Shown here one piece after another: positions 45,189-58,080 of a DNA stretch of 64,000 nt; the stretch's first letter is position 1; each line of letters begins with the position of its first letter. The position numbers and the translations under genes are program-made. Below the pieces are notes generated by a model that saw only the letters and a program-made list of their open reading frames with translations, was not told where the DNA came from and searched no databases. The DNA lies in assembly GCF_041734735.1 (NCBI RefSeq), contig NC_134878.1:17531764-17595763 (forward strand). Direction: 5' to 3'. The DNA comes from Babylonia areolata (lineage: Eukaryota > Mollusca > Gastropoda > Neogastropoda > Buccinidae).

Positions 45189-45476
45189 ACGCCAGAGAAT
45201 CGACAGACAGGCAGAAAATACAAAAAAAAACAACTTAGCCATATGAAGAGCACAGGAACAGGAGTCATGATGGCTGCCGGAAAAAGAGGGCGCTAGCCAG
45301 TGGGACAAAGGGGAGGTTACCTACTTCCGGGAGGTTATTGGCCGTAGTTTCGTTTTCTCCGCATAGGCGGATAGTAGTTTGCACAGGACAGGAATGTCAG
45401 ACCCCTGCCGGAGTCTGCACTAGTTGGGTCACGGTAAGTATGTTACTTAAACGTAATTTTAAATAGAAAATTTCCT
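45189..45476 (+). mobile_element. SINE-like element 'B', complete with 16-bp TSD
   Basis: 288 bp, flanked by TTTACAAAGAGCTGCA at 45173-45188 and 45477-45492. Same order of blocks as copy A, ending AGAAAATTTCCT. No poly(A) tail. The TSD length fits target-primed reverse transcription by a LINE. Confidence 0.88.
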
Positions 45477-45840
45477 TTTACAAAGAGCTGCAGCCTCCTC
45501 CCCAGTCCTACTTGTTGCTGTGTATAGAACGCACATCCTTCACAGCTGTCTGTGTGTCCTGTTGTCTTTGCAGTCACCAAGGTGAGGTCTGTGGGTTGGG
45601 GCATGTTCATGGAACTGTTTCTGTGCTGCCCTTGTTCCCTTTCCCATGAGGGATGAGAGATGCCAGTCCAGAGCTTGTTTAGGATGAAGGCCAGAGGTGG
45701 GACAAAAATGTGTTCCCCAAAATTTCCGTTTGTTTTCAAGTTTTTATCATTAAACCATACATTTTTGGATTTTTTTTATACAAAAATATACCACTTTACT
45801 GAATTTGCCATTGGAGGGGAGTGGGGGGATCAAAATGTAT

Positions 45841-46001
45841 GTTACCTACTTCCGGGAGGTTATCGGCCGTAGTTTCGTTTTCTCCGCATAGGCGGATAGT
45901 AGTTTGCACAGGACAGGAATGTCAGACCCCTGCCGGAGTCTGTACTAGTTGGGTCACGGTAAGTATGTTATTTAAACGTAATTTTAGATAGAAAATTTCC
46001 T
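45841..46001 (+). mobile_element. SINE-like element 'C', 5'-truncated
   Basis: Starts within the GTTACCTACTTCCGGGAGG block and runs to AGAAAATTTCCT, 161 bp, very close in sequence to copy B. 5' truncation is typical of retroposition. Confidence 0.85.
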
Positions 46002-49000
46002 TTTTTATGCTTGACTAAGTGTACATTTTGCATTGCGCTTCAACCGCACAAATCGAAGAAGAATAAGGATAAAAATAGAACTTTCTGTTCAAGGAGATCT
46101 TACTTGCAGCCCGTTACAGCATGAACCACAGAAACATGTAAGGCTCAAGATTATGTTACATGTGTGTCTGGCTATACAACATTTTATTCTGTTATTTGTA
46201 ATTTTTAATATAGGATTTACAGGAAATCACAAAAAGTACTACAGATGCTTACAACATGAACCAGTATGTTTGCTGTGGAAGTGAGTAAATCTTGAAAGGT
46301 AAGAGAGATTGACAGACTGGCAGCAGGAATTTGACATGATTTGGCAACAAGGCTGAGATTTGTCTGTGCTGGTATTACCAGTAATGAAGATATTTTTTTA
46401 AATTCTAGTTACAGTTCTGGGACAATGCGACTGTGTATTCTGTTCTGATAAATCGTTTTTCATCTCCTTTTTTTTGTCTGTTGGATTGTAAAATCTCAGG
46501 GATGTCAGTCTGTCTTCGTTGGGATTGTTGTTTCCTCCTTCTCGGACATGTTGAGAACTTCTTTTTTTTTTTTTTTTTTTTTTTGTCTGTTGTGTTTCTT
46601 TTTCAGGTTGGTCTGTTGGTCTGTTCTGTCACCTGTTTACCTCTTTGTTATTGTATGGTATATTTTTCCTCAATCTTCCAATCATACATGCCATTTCCCT
46701 TTAGAAAAAATATGCATGATCTTCATGGATTCATGCAAACTGCAAGATTGAGGTTTAATAGCTGACACTAAAAATAATGCATAAGGAGGTGGTTTGGGAA
46801 TTTGTGGAGAAGTTGTGTGTTCACAAGTGGACCTTCACAGGAGCAAGTTGCAGTGGGTTTTTCCCTTATGACTTCAGCTTGGAAAGGAGTTCAGACTGTT
46901 CCATCTGTTTCTCTCTACACTTTCCAGTTACTCTCTGAACTGCCCTGTGCTGAGACAGGCACTGACATTCTTTTTGGGGGTGCAAGGTCATGTGAAATGG
47001 GAGCACAGCTGTCCTTGGTAAAGAGGGTTGAGGGAGGCAGGTTGAGAGTCTGTAGCCTGTTATTGTTAAAATGTCAGCTATACTTGTAGTACTGTTTCAA
47101 GTATAGAGCTCCTGGCCTCCAGCTGTCTGTGACCATCTTGACTGTCGACATAGACCAGTATGAAGATCTCTCTCACTCTGAAGCTTCGGCTAGTCATTTT
47201 TCTTGTCAGCTTGGAACCCATAGGCAGCAAAGTGCACTGATGGATGTGGGTACATGAAGGTGCTCAGCCCATTTTCAACATCATTGCTGTGCCATCAGTC
47301 GTTTTCAAGCAAGCAGGAGAGGAGAAGTAAGGACCTTTGATGTGCTTTTCTACATGAAGCCCCCTTCTTAATCTGAATACAGCCATGTAGACCTGTGCTA
47401 AAGAAGTTTGCTTGCCAGCTGTATTCCATGTATGGCTCAGAAAGTGAAGTTTTATTACCGCCACTGATGAGTGTTTTCAGAGGTGGCAGTAGAGGTCTAC
47501 CAATTTTCTCAATCATAGAACTTGATGTTTACAACAGCACCTTTTCAGGATGGTTATTCTGTGGCTGGAAACTGGTATGCCAGTTTTGTTACAAATGTTG
47601 CAGTTGTGTTACATGATATGATAGATGCAGCAGCTATTGTTAGATGCAGAGACAAACAACATGGATTGGAACCCTTTGCCAGTGTTTTTGCAACACACAC
47701 ACTCACAAAAGCAACATCTGAATACATCAGATAAAATGTTTTTGTTTGTTTTGTTTGTTTTTTTTTACTTGTGTGTGTTACCAAAGTAACACAGTTCACT
47801 AGGATTCAGTTGTGTGTGTTGTAAAATTTAACTTTGCCATTTCAATTTTTGTGGCAGCTAAGAATTGTAAAGAAACATGACTGAATCACTAACATTGGTG
47901 ACACATTTCTTGGGTTGATTTTTCAGGAAGGCCCTGAGATGACAGGCCAAGACCAGTTTTCTAGTGCAGTATTTTGCATATCAGAAAATTCTTATCTGAT
48001 AATAGAATTAAGATGAAAAAGAATTATTATGGGACCTTGGGGGGGGGGGGGGGGGAGCATCTTCATTTTGGTCAGCATTAAAACATTAATGTTTGGTGTA
48101 AATTCCAGTACTCAGTTTTTGATGTTAAATACTGAAAGGTTCATAAGGCACGCTCCTTGGATTGGAGCGGAGACCTTGGCCTATGCTTTTGCAAACTCAC
48201 AATACACTCACATACAGCAATATCTTTGATGGAACAGGTCGGAGTTGAATACTTGCACACATGCTATAATGACTGCATAAAGCAAACATTGCACATGTTT
48301 TTGCTTTTAGTCTTGAAAGTTGTTGGGGGTTTTTTCTAAAAGATTTATGTTATTCTGACTTGTTTGTCCATTTTATAGCAAAGAACTGGAAACATATTGA
48401 ATGTGTGTGTGTTGGTGTACAGAGGCAATTTATAAAGATGTTGATTCTTAACTTGTGCACTTAGCAACACTGCATTTTGTCCTTTGTGTGTGTGTGTGTC
48501 TCCAAAGCACTATGATCTCCACATACACTTTTATGTTGTTTCCTCCATTTATAATCATCTTGGAAATAGTCATCAATGTTGAATTTGTTGGAAACGTAGC
48601 AGCATTCTATTTTTTCACTGAGTGTGCTGTGAAAATGAACTGTCAGTCTGAGTCCTGAATGGCATCACATCCCCCTACCCCACTCTGCCAGTATGTTGGG
48701 TTAAGAATAACATGAAAGTACTGTCACTGTCGTGTGTTTGAACTGAAACTTGGGTCTTTCTGAAAGGAAAGTACATACAGTTACCAGTGACATCAGCAGT
48801 TAGGCCCCAGTACAGATTTCTTGATTTTTATTTTATTGTATATTTTCCTTTAAAAAAAAAAAGATAATAAATTCCCAAAAGTGGTTGCATTTGCTGTCCA
48901 TTTTTATACCTGAGTCAGGTAAGAACTAAGGAAGTTGTTTATTGTGTGCACATAGTGGAGGGGTGTTGGTAGGTGAGTCCTTTGTCCTGTTTGTCAGGTG

Positions 49001-49239
49001 TGCCCCTCATGAGTAGCTTTGACGATAGAACGTTTATCAGGCAGCATGGAGAGTTTGCACCCACCATAAGGTTTACTGTGTGCATGAATCTTGAGGCTGT
49101 TGAGAAGCTGGAATCATGTTCTGTCAGCAACAAATTCTTGGACATTACCAGCCACGTGTTAACCAATTCAGTGATGCATCTTGGAGAGTGTTGCTCTCAA
49201 GTTCCCTAAACAATGTTGCTCTGTGTCTGTTTGTAAGGT

Positions 49240-49445
49240 TGGATTGACTCCAGCTCTTATAAAGAGAAACAGAGAAGTTCGATTGGCACCAGAACATATA
49301 ACAGAGGGAAACATTGAAGTCAGATTGACTCCAGATCATATAAAAGGAAGCAGAGAAGTTCGATTGGCACCAGAACATAGTTATGAAGGGAAACAGAAAA
49401 GTCTGATTGACACCAGAACATATAAAGGGAAACAGAACTTCTGAC
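49240..49445. repeat. ~40-bp tandem repeats
   Basis: About five diverged units built on GATTG(A/G)C(T/A)CCAGA(A/T)CATATA followed by AGGGAAACAGA. Open in one frame by chance. Confidence 0.8.
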
Positions 49446-50300
49446 AGATGGTCTGTGATGAATCTCCAAAGCATCGTCATCTCCCTGATTTCTCTTTAAA
49501 ATTAAGTTTTCCGGTCATGATTTTCTTTTGTTTATTTCAGTGTCTGTGTTCCTTAATATCCTGCTGTCTTACTGACCTGGAGTTTTCATTTCTACTTCTT
49601 TTCAGTACATGTACTGTGTTTGTGTCAAACTCGTCAGAGCAGGTACGTTCAGGGAACTGTCAGTGGAGGGACATGGTGGCAGGCTTTACTAAGGATGATT
49701 GGTCACTTCAGTGAGTCATCTGTAGGGGGTTTTAACTATGCAATTAAGCGACTACTGTCAGTGGCAGAGAGGAACTGGGGTGGGGGTTGGGGGGGATTGG
49801 GCGAAGCATAATGTGTGATTATCTTGCTATGGTAAATGACAACAGTCACCACTGATCACTATCAACAGTGGCCGAGAGGCAGGACAGCATCTGGCGGGGG
49901 ATGACAGGTAGCAAGACATTTGTATAGATACACATCTTCATTTCTTTTTTCCATTTACCGTTACTTTTGTGTGTTTGAGGGAGGTTGGGGGGGAGGGGTA
50001 TAAATTGATTTAAAAAACAAAACATATCCCCCAGAGAACCAATGGTGGGTGTGTATGCAGTATCATGGTAGGAAACCAGAGCTGTGAGCAGATAATTGTC
50101 AAAATCTTGGCTGCAGACTCAGTGGCAGATATACAAGACTTTCTAAACCACAGGCATTAATTGGGTGTGTTGTGTGGGTAATTTTTGTTGTTTTTTTAGT
50201 TAATATGGCATACTGTAGGAAACTTATTGCGTGAATGATAATGCATGACTGCAGGGCAGTGACTGCAGGGCAATGTCCATTCAGAAAATTAAAGAATAAA

Positions 50301-51988
50301 TAAAGTCTCACTGTTAGTGTGAACCAATATATATTATATAAAGACTGGAATTAATCCCCTCCACCTCACCTTCAGTTTGAAGAGCAGCTTAAGAACTAAG
50401 GGTCTGATGTTTTGGTATCACTAATTATCAGGAGTGATTGGTAACTGATCCCAGTGAACACAAGAACTTGTCAGTGTAATGGTTTTGCCTTGTCTGGTAT
50501 TATATTCATACTTGATTTTGATAACATGAATATATCCATGAGGGGTGAATGACTGGGGAGAGAGGGGGGAGAATGCAAAGTGGTTAATTTTATTTTTTCA
50601 TAGCTGAACCAGACCTGACATGATGATAAAATGTTCTACTGACTGTGTGTGTGTGTTTGGGGGACTTCTTCTGGTTTTCATTTATTTTGTGTTAAAAATT
50701 GTACAGGCCCATGAACCTTTTTGATATTTGATGAGTGAAAATGGTGGCTCATGTTATGTTTATAACATGTGCCTGCTAGAAGCCCTGTGAAAATGCATGT
50801 ACTACATTACATATACTTGTACAAAGAAATACTTGAGTGGGTGGTTTGAAACGATCAACTGCACACACACACACACACACACACGCACGCACGCACGCAC
50901 GCACGCACACACACTACTCTGACTTCCTCTAGTCAGAAACACCGACTTTGGACACTCAGTCATATAAATTATAATGAATGAAAAAACTGAGCAACATTGT
51001 AGCAATTTTAATTTCCCCAACAAATAAAATTTACAATCACTCAATTACAGCAAAAATTGTCACTGCAAATGAAGTCTTATCTTCTCACACGTTAACACAC
51101 GCACACACACACACACACACACACAGGCAGAAATTGTTCATCTCCCTTCATATTTTGTGTCACTTTCCCCAGAAAAGCAAGTATTATGACTGCCAACAAG
51201 GCAGGGTAAATAAACAAAACTCATACACATAAAATATTACATGTCTGTGTGAGTGTGTTGTGTGTGTGCTTGATTTAGATTTGATTGAATGACTCCGGAG
51301 ATGAATGATGAGCGCCCAGTGGCAACTGTCAGTCGGCTCTACCCAGGTAGGCAGCCTGTTGTGCAAATGGCTCCGTGTTTGTAAAGCACTTACAGTTTGG
51401 TCTCTGACCAAGGATAGGCGCTATACAATTACAAGTATCCATACCATCATCATCTTGTATTTAGAAAGCTTTAAATTACAATCTGAAACATTTTTCACAG
51501 TCACTATTTGTACACAATCAAATCCCTCTCAAACACAGCCTGCAGAAGTGCACTTCTTGCATATGAAATGGATAATATGAAATATTTCTCACAGTCAATG
51601 TAACCTGATACAATATTGTCAAATCCCTTAGTAATCATTGGCCCACAAATGCATGCAATTTCAATATTATTTATGTTATTTTTATTTGGTATTTTTGGAA
51701 TGCTAATTTTACCCAAAATATTTACATACATAAACATAAAAAGGAGGGGCAAAAGGCGTATTAAAAATGTATAAAAAAAAAAAAAAAAAGTTGTAACATT
51801 GTGCTTGTCCCCAACCCAGTTGGCATCTCAACATATAAAAATAGTTACAATATATAATAACAGTAAAAATAGTTACAATATATAATAACAATCTGCTTGA
51901 AATTCTTCACAAACCCAAAGATCTTTCCATCATAGTTGACAGCTGAAGGTGAAATGTGCACGTCATAGTCAATTGATGCCTTTGAAAA
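50301..51988. other. Tail-to-tail spacer between MIER1 and SLC35D1
   Basis: No coding sequence seen. It contains CA tracts (50863-50912, 51100-51125), a SINE 3' end (51285-51445) and AT-rich sequence. Minus-strand AATAAA-like motifs near 51,673-51,690 could end the SLC35D1 message. Confidence 0.5.
51285..51445 (+). mobile_element. SINE-like 3' end, family shared with 22275
   Basis: GGCAACTGTCAGTCGGCTCT, ACCCAGGTAGGCAGCCTGTT, GTTTGTAAAGCAC, GATAGGCGCTATACAATTAC, ending in CATCATCATC. Confidence 0.75.
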
Positions 51989-52154
51989 TCACGCAATGAC
52001 AATGACTTCATTCCACATGCTTTGAAATAACACTGTACCTGGCAGTGAAAGAGTACCTCTGAAATTCCACCAGAAGGATTTTTTTATTATTTTTTTTACT
52101 GACTTGTTTTTTTTTAATGTGAAACTGTACACCAGACCAGACGAAAGACGACAC
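51989..52154 (-). CDS. SLC35D1: SLC35D1 terminal coding exon
   Basis: 166 nt after acceptor [28 protein letters not shown], a basic stretch, and the end [10 protein letters not shown] with the stop at 51989-51991. The [10 protein letters not shown] run aligns to AGSLVYSYITF of the last helix, and the phase fits exactly. The hydrophobic tail beyond the lysines is unusual, so an internal splice is possible. Confidence 0.7.
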
Positions 52155-52475
52155 CTTTGCATAGAGCGGAACAGCCAGGGTCTTTGGTACAAGCTATACC
52201 TTGACTGTTCCACTGCTTGAAGAGGACTGCGACTTGGTTGTAAATGTTGCATAAGAGTACATCAGACCAGTGACCACGCTGGAAAAAAGACCAGATTTTT
52301 ATTAGACAGTATTGTTTGGTTTTGGATTTCTTTTTGTCTCCCATGTAAGTTTATATGTGTGTTTATGTTGGTAAGTGCCAAAAACATTCTGATATCAAAC
52401 ACAGCTTGTTAGTGTTGCTGTTTGAAAATGCTGGACTGATTTTGATTTCATTCACATGCATGCACACTAGTGCGT

Positions 52476-52506
<31 letters not shown>

Positions 52507-54816
52507 GAATACCACGGTATTGGATGAAAACCATCAGTTAAATAAAAGTTATGAAAGCAAGTAAATCATCAGTTTTCTGATAAAAGAAAATGTAAATGGT
52601 GTATGTTGGGACATGCATTTGTGGCAATACAGTTAAAAATAATAATACAGTTTGTTTACCTCTGTTTTGTCATCTCATTCTGACAGTGTATATACTGACA
52701 GAAAGGTAATCATACTGCTTGTTTCTCTTCTTGTCTTGTTTTCTTTACACAGAAAAGTTATGCATACCCATGCAAAATGTCACGCACGCACGCAAGCACA
52801 CACACACACACACACACTCGCTGCCTCAGAACTTACCTCAAATTGATACCCAAGAAGTTGACTACAGAGTACACATAATCCCCACCGATGATCATCCCAG
52901 AATAAATTACAAACACGTTCTGAAACAAAACATACATGGCATCTGTACAATGATAGCAGTTCAAATTAAAATGTAAAATACTTTGTCTGCTTCAACCAAA
53001 ACAGAAAATTCTCTTTTGGCTCACTTAGTATGCCCGTTAGCAAATATCCAAGAGAAAAACGAATAACTGACATACGTTTCACTATCACCCTGCACACATC
53101 AGGTTCTATGTAAAAATAAAAACATGTGGGTAAGGTAATATTACATTATAGAGTGAAACAACTCTGTGTGTGTGTGTGTGTGTGTACGCATGTGTGTGAG
53201 CATGCAGAGGTATGTGCGTGCATGCACGCTTGTGCATACGTGTGTGTGCCTGCGTTTGTGATAGTGTGCGCGCGTGTGTGTTTGATACATGGATGTGTGC
53301 ACGGGATTTGCAGGGCAAACACAGCACGACACAATACAAGTATTTAAGACTGACTTTGAGCACACCGACGATGCTGGTGGTGAGTGCAGAATTGAACTTG
53401 GTGCACAGCATGCTGGACAGGGCCACCAGGAAGCCCATCACACAGGCCAGCAGGAACAACACCTGGAACCCAGAGTCCCCCGAGTGCCCATATTCCATCG
53501 CCTGGCAGTCAGAAACACAGAAAAAAAAGACTGTTTACCACCGGAAAATGGAGTATGGCTGCCTACACGGCGGGGTAAATAATGGTCATACACAGAAAGT
53601 CTGTCACACAGGCCAGCAGGATCACCTGGAACAGGTCCCCCCCCCCAACCCCCACCGCCCATACTCCATCGCCTGCCGGACAAACTCAGACAAAAAAAAC
53701 AAAAAACTGTTTACCGCCAGAAAACAGAGTATTGTTGCCAACATGATGGGGTAAAAATGGTTCTACGCCAAAAAGTCCACTAGTATTGTAAGAGTGAATG
53801 TGAAAGTTTCAGCGTATGAACGCTGAAGAATCGTGTTAGTGTTGGCCCCGCCCTGCACAGAGAAAAGTAGGCCCAGGCAGTGAAGGTAGTGAATGGAAAA
53901 GATTTGGTGATCCCACAAACAGTCCAACTTAAAAATAAAATAAAATAAACGCCAAAAAATCTTTTCTTACAGGCAAGTCCATACTGTAAGCCGCATGAAA
54001 AGGCAAAGTGACGATTATTGATGATACTGCAATTGTGTGATGACTTGCAAGCTATGTTCCAGTTCTTGATGTCACACACACACACACACACACACACACG
54101 CATGCTTGTAAAGATGCAACAGTGCTGCCACATATACCCGCTAACCCACCTGCATATGCAAGCACGTAAATAATTTAATTTTGTATCATCATAACAGACT
54201 CAAATGAATGTCAGGCGATTAATAATTAACTATCTCTGAAGCCAGCTAAATATCGCACCAACTAACAAATCAACTTACCAGTCAACCAAACCAGAAATAA
54301 TCATGATACCTTATGAATATCCCCACTGAGGTAGGTTATAAACATGGCAGGTAACACCATGAAGAGACTGTTGTAGAACATCAGACCGTATGTTCCCACT
54401 GTCTGAAAAGGAAAAAAAAAAAAAAAACACCTGTTTTATGAGGCTCCGTTATACAAGTCTGTTACAAACTATTTCTGAACAACTTAACACCACTTTTTTT
54501 TTTCACCATTCCAGCAGGCGAAATACATTGTCTTAGATGTTCAGTATTAGATTCTGCGATCTGGGTGAAATTGACTTACTACTTATATCATTGAAATCCT
54601 TGATGGAAGAATTACCGCCACTGCAGTGTATGTTCGGAAGATGGAACGGCAAGCAGAATCGCTGTGACGGTGACATTCTATTTTCTCTTTCAAATTGCTG
54701 TGTATAGGCCAATGATTTGAGCGATTTTTCGAGAGCAATTATTGTAAATATCACTTAAACGCGTTCTGTAAAATATCCCAATTCGGTCAGGCAAGTTCAA
54801 TATATTCCAACTACCT

Positions 54817-54882
<66 letters not shown>

Positions 54883-54988
54883 CAGGCAAATTCAATATAT
54901 TCAAACCACCTGAAACACCACACACACACACGCGCGCGCGCGCATGCACACACAGATGAATGAATGAATGAAATCAACCACACATATT

Positions 54989-55056
<68 letters not shown>

Positions 55057-55102
55057 ATGTCTTACAATTCGGTCAGGCAAGTTCAATATATTCCAACTAC
55101 CT

Positions 55103-55138
<36 letters not shown>

Positions 55139-55243
55139 CAGGCAAATTCAATATATTCAAGCCACCTGAAACACACACACACGCACGCGCGCGCGCGCGC
55201 ATGCACACACAGATGAATGAATGAATGAAATCAACTACACATA

Positions 55244-55298
<55 letters not shown>

Positions 55299-56045
55299 AC
55301 ATGTCTTACATTGTTGTTGAGTTTCTTTTTGGTGAACACCCCACTGAGCGCAGCGCAAATATTGGTGACAAAAACGAAGACATATCCCTCAACATCGAAG
55401 GTCAGATCATCACTGCAACATGAAGATGTCAGTCAGTCACACGTTCACGTGAAGGTGTTTGAACAATGGTCCCAGTGTTTCTTCTTAATCACGAAAGCAG
55501 AGGATTTGAGCATCTGCATGTGTGTGTATGCTTGCTTATGTGTGTGTGTGTGTGTGTGTGTGTCCGATTTGGTCTGTGACACATACAGATCATTAACAGA
55601 ACAATCAAAGATGCGACAGCGCCCCCCCCGACACACACACACATTCCACTGAGGTACTTTAAAAGTACTTGCACCTCCTTCCTGTGTACATATATGATTT
55701 GTTTTTAAACCACAAGTTAAAGATTCCACAATCTGTAAGTGAGCGTTCAATTAACGAAAATGGGAAACACGACGAGAATGGTGTACTGGGTGCTTAAAAA
55801 AAATATATTAAAATTTTTTTTTTTTTTAAACCCTCTCACGAAATGAATAAATCAACCAATAAAACGAAATGCATGGGGAGCTATGGGAAGGGGTCAAAAA
55901 ACCAAATGCTCTCCCTTCATTCTGGAAACGGCAACAGACGTTGTTTGTCTTTTCTTTCCTTAAAAAAAAAATCATGTATTCTCTCTCTCTCTCTGTCTCT
56001 CTGTGTGTCTCTCTCTCTTTCAGTGTGTGTGTGTGTGTGTGTGAC

Positions 56046-56088
<43 letters not shown>

Positions 56089-56119
56089 CACTGTGTGTGT
56101 GTGTGTGTGTGTGTGTGAC

Positions 56120-56158
<39 letters not shown>

Positions 56159-56271
56159 CACTCTGTGTGTGTGTGTGTGTGTGTGTGTGACACTGTGTGT
56201 GTGTGTGTGACACTCTGTGTGTGTGTGTGACACTGTGTGTGTGTGTGTGACACTCTGTGTGTGTGTGTGAC

Positions 56272-56310
<39 letters not shown>

Positions 56311-56347
56311 CACTGTGTGTGTGTGTGTGTGTGTGTGTGTGACACTC

Positions 56348-56379
<32 letters not shown>

Positions 56380-56415
56380 TGTGTGTGTGACACTCTTTGT
56401 GTGTGTGTGTGACAA

Positions 56416-56458
<43 letters not shown>

Positions 56459-56485
56459 CAATGTGTGTGTGTGTGTGTGTGTGAC

Positions 56486-56522
<37 letters not shown>

Positions 56523-56547
56523 CACTCTTTGTGTGTGTGTGTGACAA

Positions 56548-56588
<41 letters not shown>

Positions 56589-56709
56589 CACTGTGTGTGT
56601 GTGTGTGTGTGTGACACTCTGTGTGTGTGTGTGTGTGACACTCTCTGTGTGTGTGTGTGACACTCTGTGTGTGTGTGTGTGTGTGACACTCTCTGTGTGT
56701 GTGTGTGAC

Positions 56710-56750
<41 letters not shown>

Positions 56751-56775
56751 CACTCTTTGTGTGTGTGTGTGACAA

Positions 56776-56809
<34 letters not shown>

Positions 56810-57047
56810 ACAATGTGTGTGTGTGTGTGACACTCTGTGTGTGTGTGTGACACTCTGTGTATGTGTGTGTGTGACACTCTGTGTGTGTGTGTGTGTGACA
56901 ATGTGTGTGTGTGTGTGTGTGACAATGTGTGTGTGTGTGTGACACTCTGTGTGTGTGTGTGTGACACTCTGTGTATGTGTGTGTGTGACACTCTGTGTGT
57001 GTGTGTGTGTGTGTGACACTCTGTGTATGTGCGTGTGTGTGTGTGAC

Positions 57048-57106
<59 letters not shown>

Positions 57107-57139
57107 CACTCTGTGTATGTGTGTGTGTGTGTGACACTC

Positions 57140-57170
<31 letters not shown>

Positions 57171-57179
57171 GACACTCTG

Positions 57180-57225
<46 letters not shown>

Positions 57226-57677
57226 GAGGACTGAGGAAGGTAACAGAATTGTTCCTGTGCCAGTCGTGTCCGTTAGGGTGTGGGTTCCATTCCTGCTCTC
57301 GCCCTTTCTCCCAAGTTTTTTAAAATTTTATTTCTAATCAAACTGAGCGTCTTTTACTGTCATTCGGACGAAACGATAAACTTGCCCGAGGTCCCGTGTG
57401 CACTGAGCACGCACTTGGCGCACTGAAAAAGAACCAACAGCAACAATTTGGACAGTTGTTTTGTTTTGTTTTTTCTAAGAAGATATCCCCTCTTACAGGT
57501 ACACAAATATTTAGAATTATGCTTCAGTGCGCTCAAGGCCTGACAAAACGCGCTGGGTTAAACTGCTGGTCATGTCATCTGCCTTGCAGATACGGTGTGG
57601 AGCCACAGTATAGTAAAGATTGGTCCGAACGCAGTGACGCCTCTTTTAGAAACTGAAAATGTCTTGGGGGGTTTGCG

Positions 57678-57709
<32 letters not shown>

Positions 57710-58031
57710 AGTCTTTTCATTTGTTGATGACATTAACATGATAAGTCTAAACAAGCAAGGGTATTGACAGTATTTAACTGGAATCAATTGTTCTCTAAGA
57801 TCTCTTCATACTGGGCAACACAGCACAAAGTGAACTTCATCTGTCAAGGAGTTCGCTCTATATCTGTATAAAGCACTCAAAAGGAGAAGTGTATATGTTA
57901 CATCATGAAGAGTTTTGAATGTATGACTTCAGCATTTTACTGTATATCCCCCTTCAAAGGGGCTGTGGCCTATATGAATAAACCATCTCAATCTCAATCT
58001 CTGTCTGTCTGTCTGTCTGTCTGTCTCCCCC

Positions 58032-58080
<49 letters not shown>

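Larger units (their letters stand above)
44214..50300 (+). other. Long gene-poor stretch 3' of MIER1
   Basis: No supported coding exon. Holds two copies of the SINE-like element (see 45189 and 45841), a CA tract (44670-44702), T-runs, a G-run at 48039-48054 and ~40-bp tandem repeats at 49,230. Possible plus-strand poly(A) signals are AATAAA near 48866 and at 50295-50300. It may be a long alternative 3' UTR of MIER1 or intergenic DNA. Confidence 0.4.

Noticed and set aside
45420-45460. A true U1 snRNA gene, because the reverse strand reads ATACTTACCG
   Set aside because: Only the donor-complementary ~9 bases match U1. The rest does not. The match follows from the 5' splice-site sequence on the plus strand.
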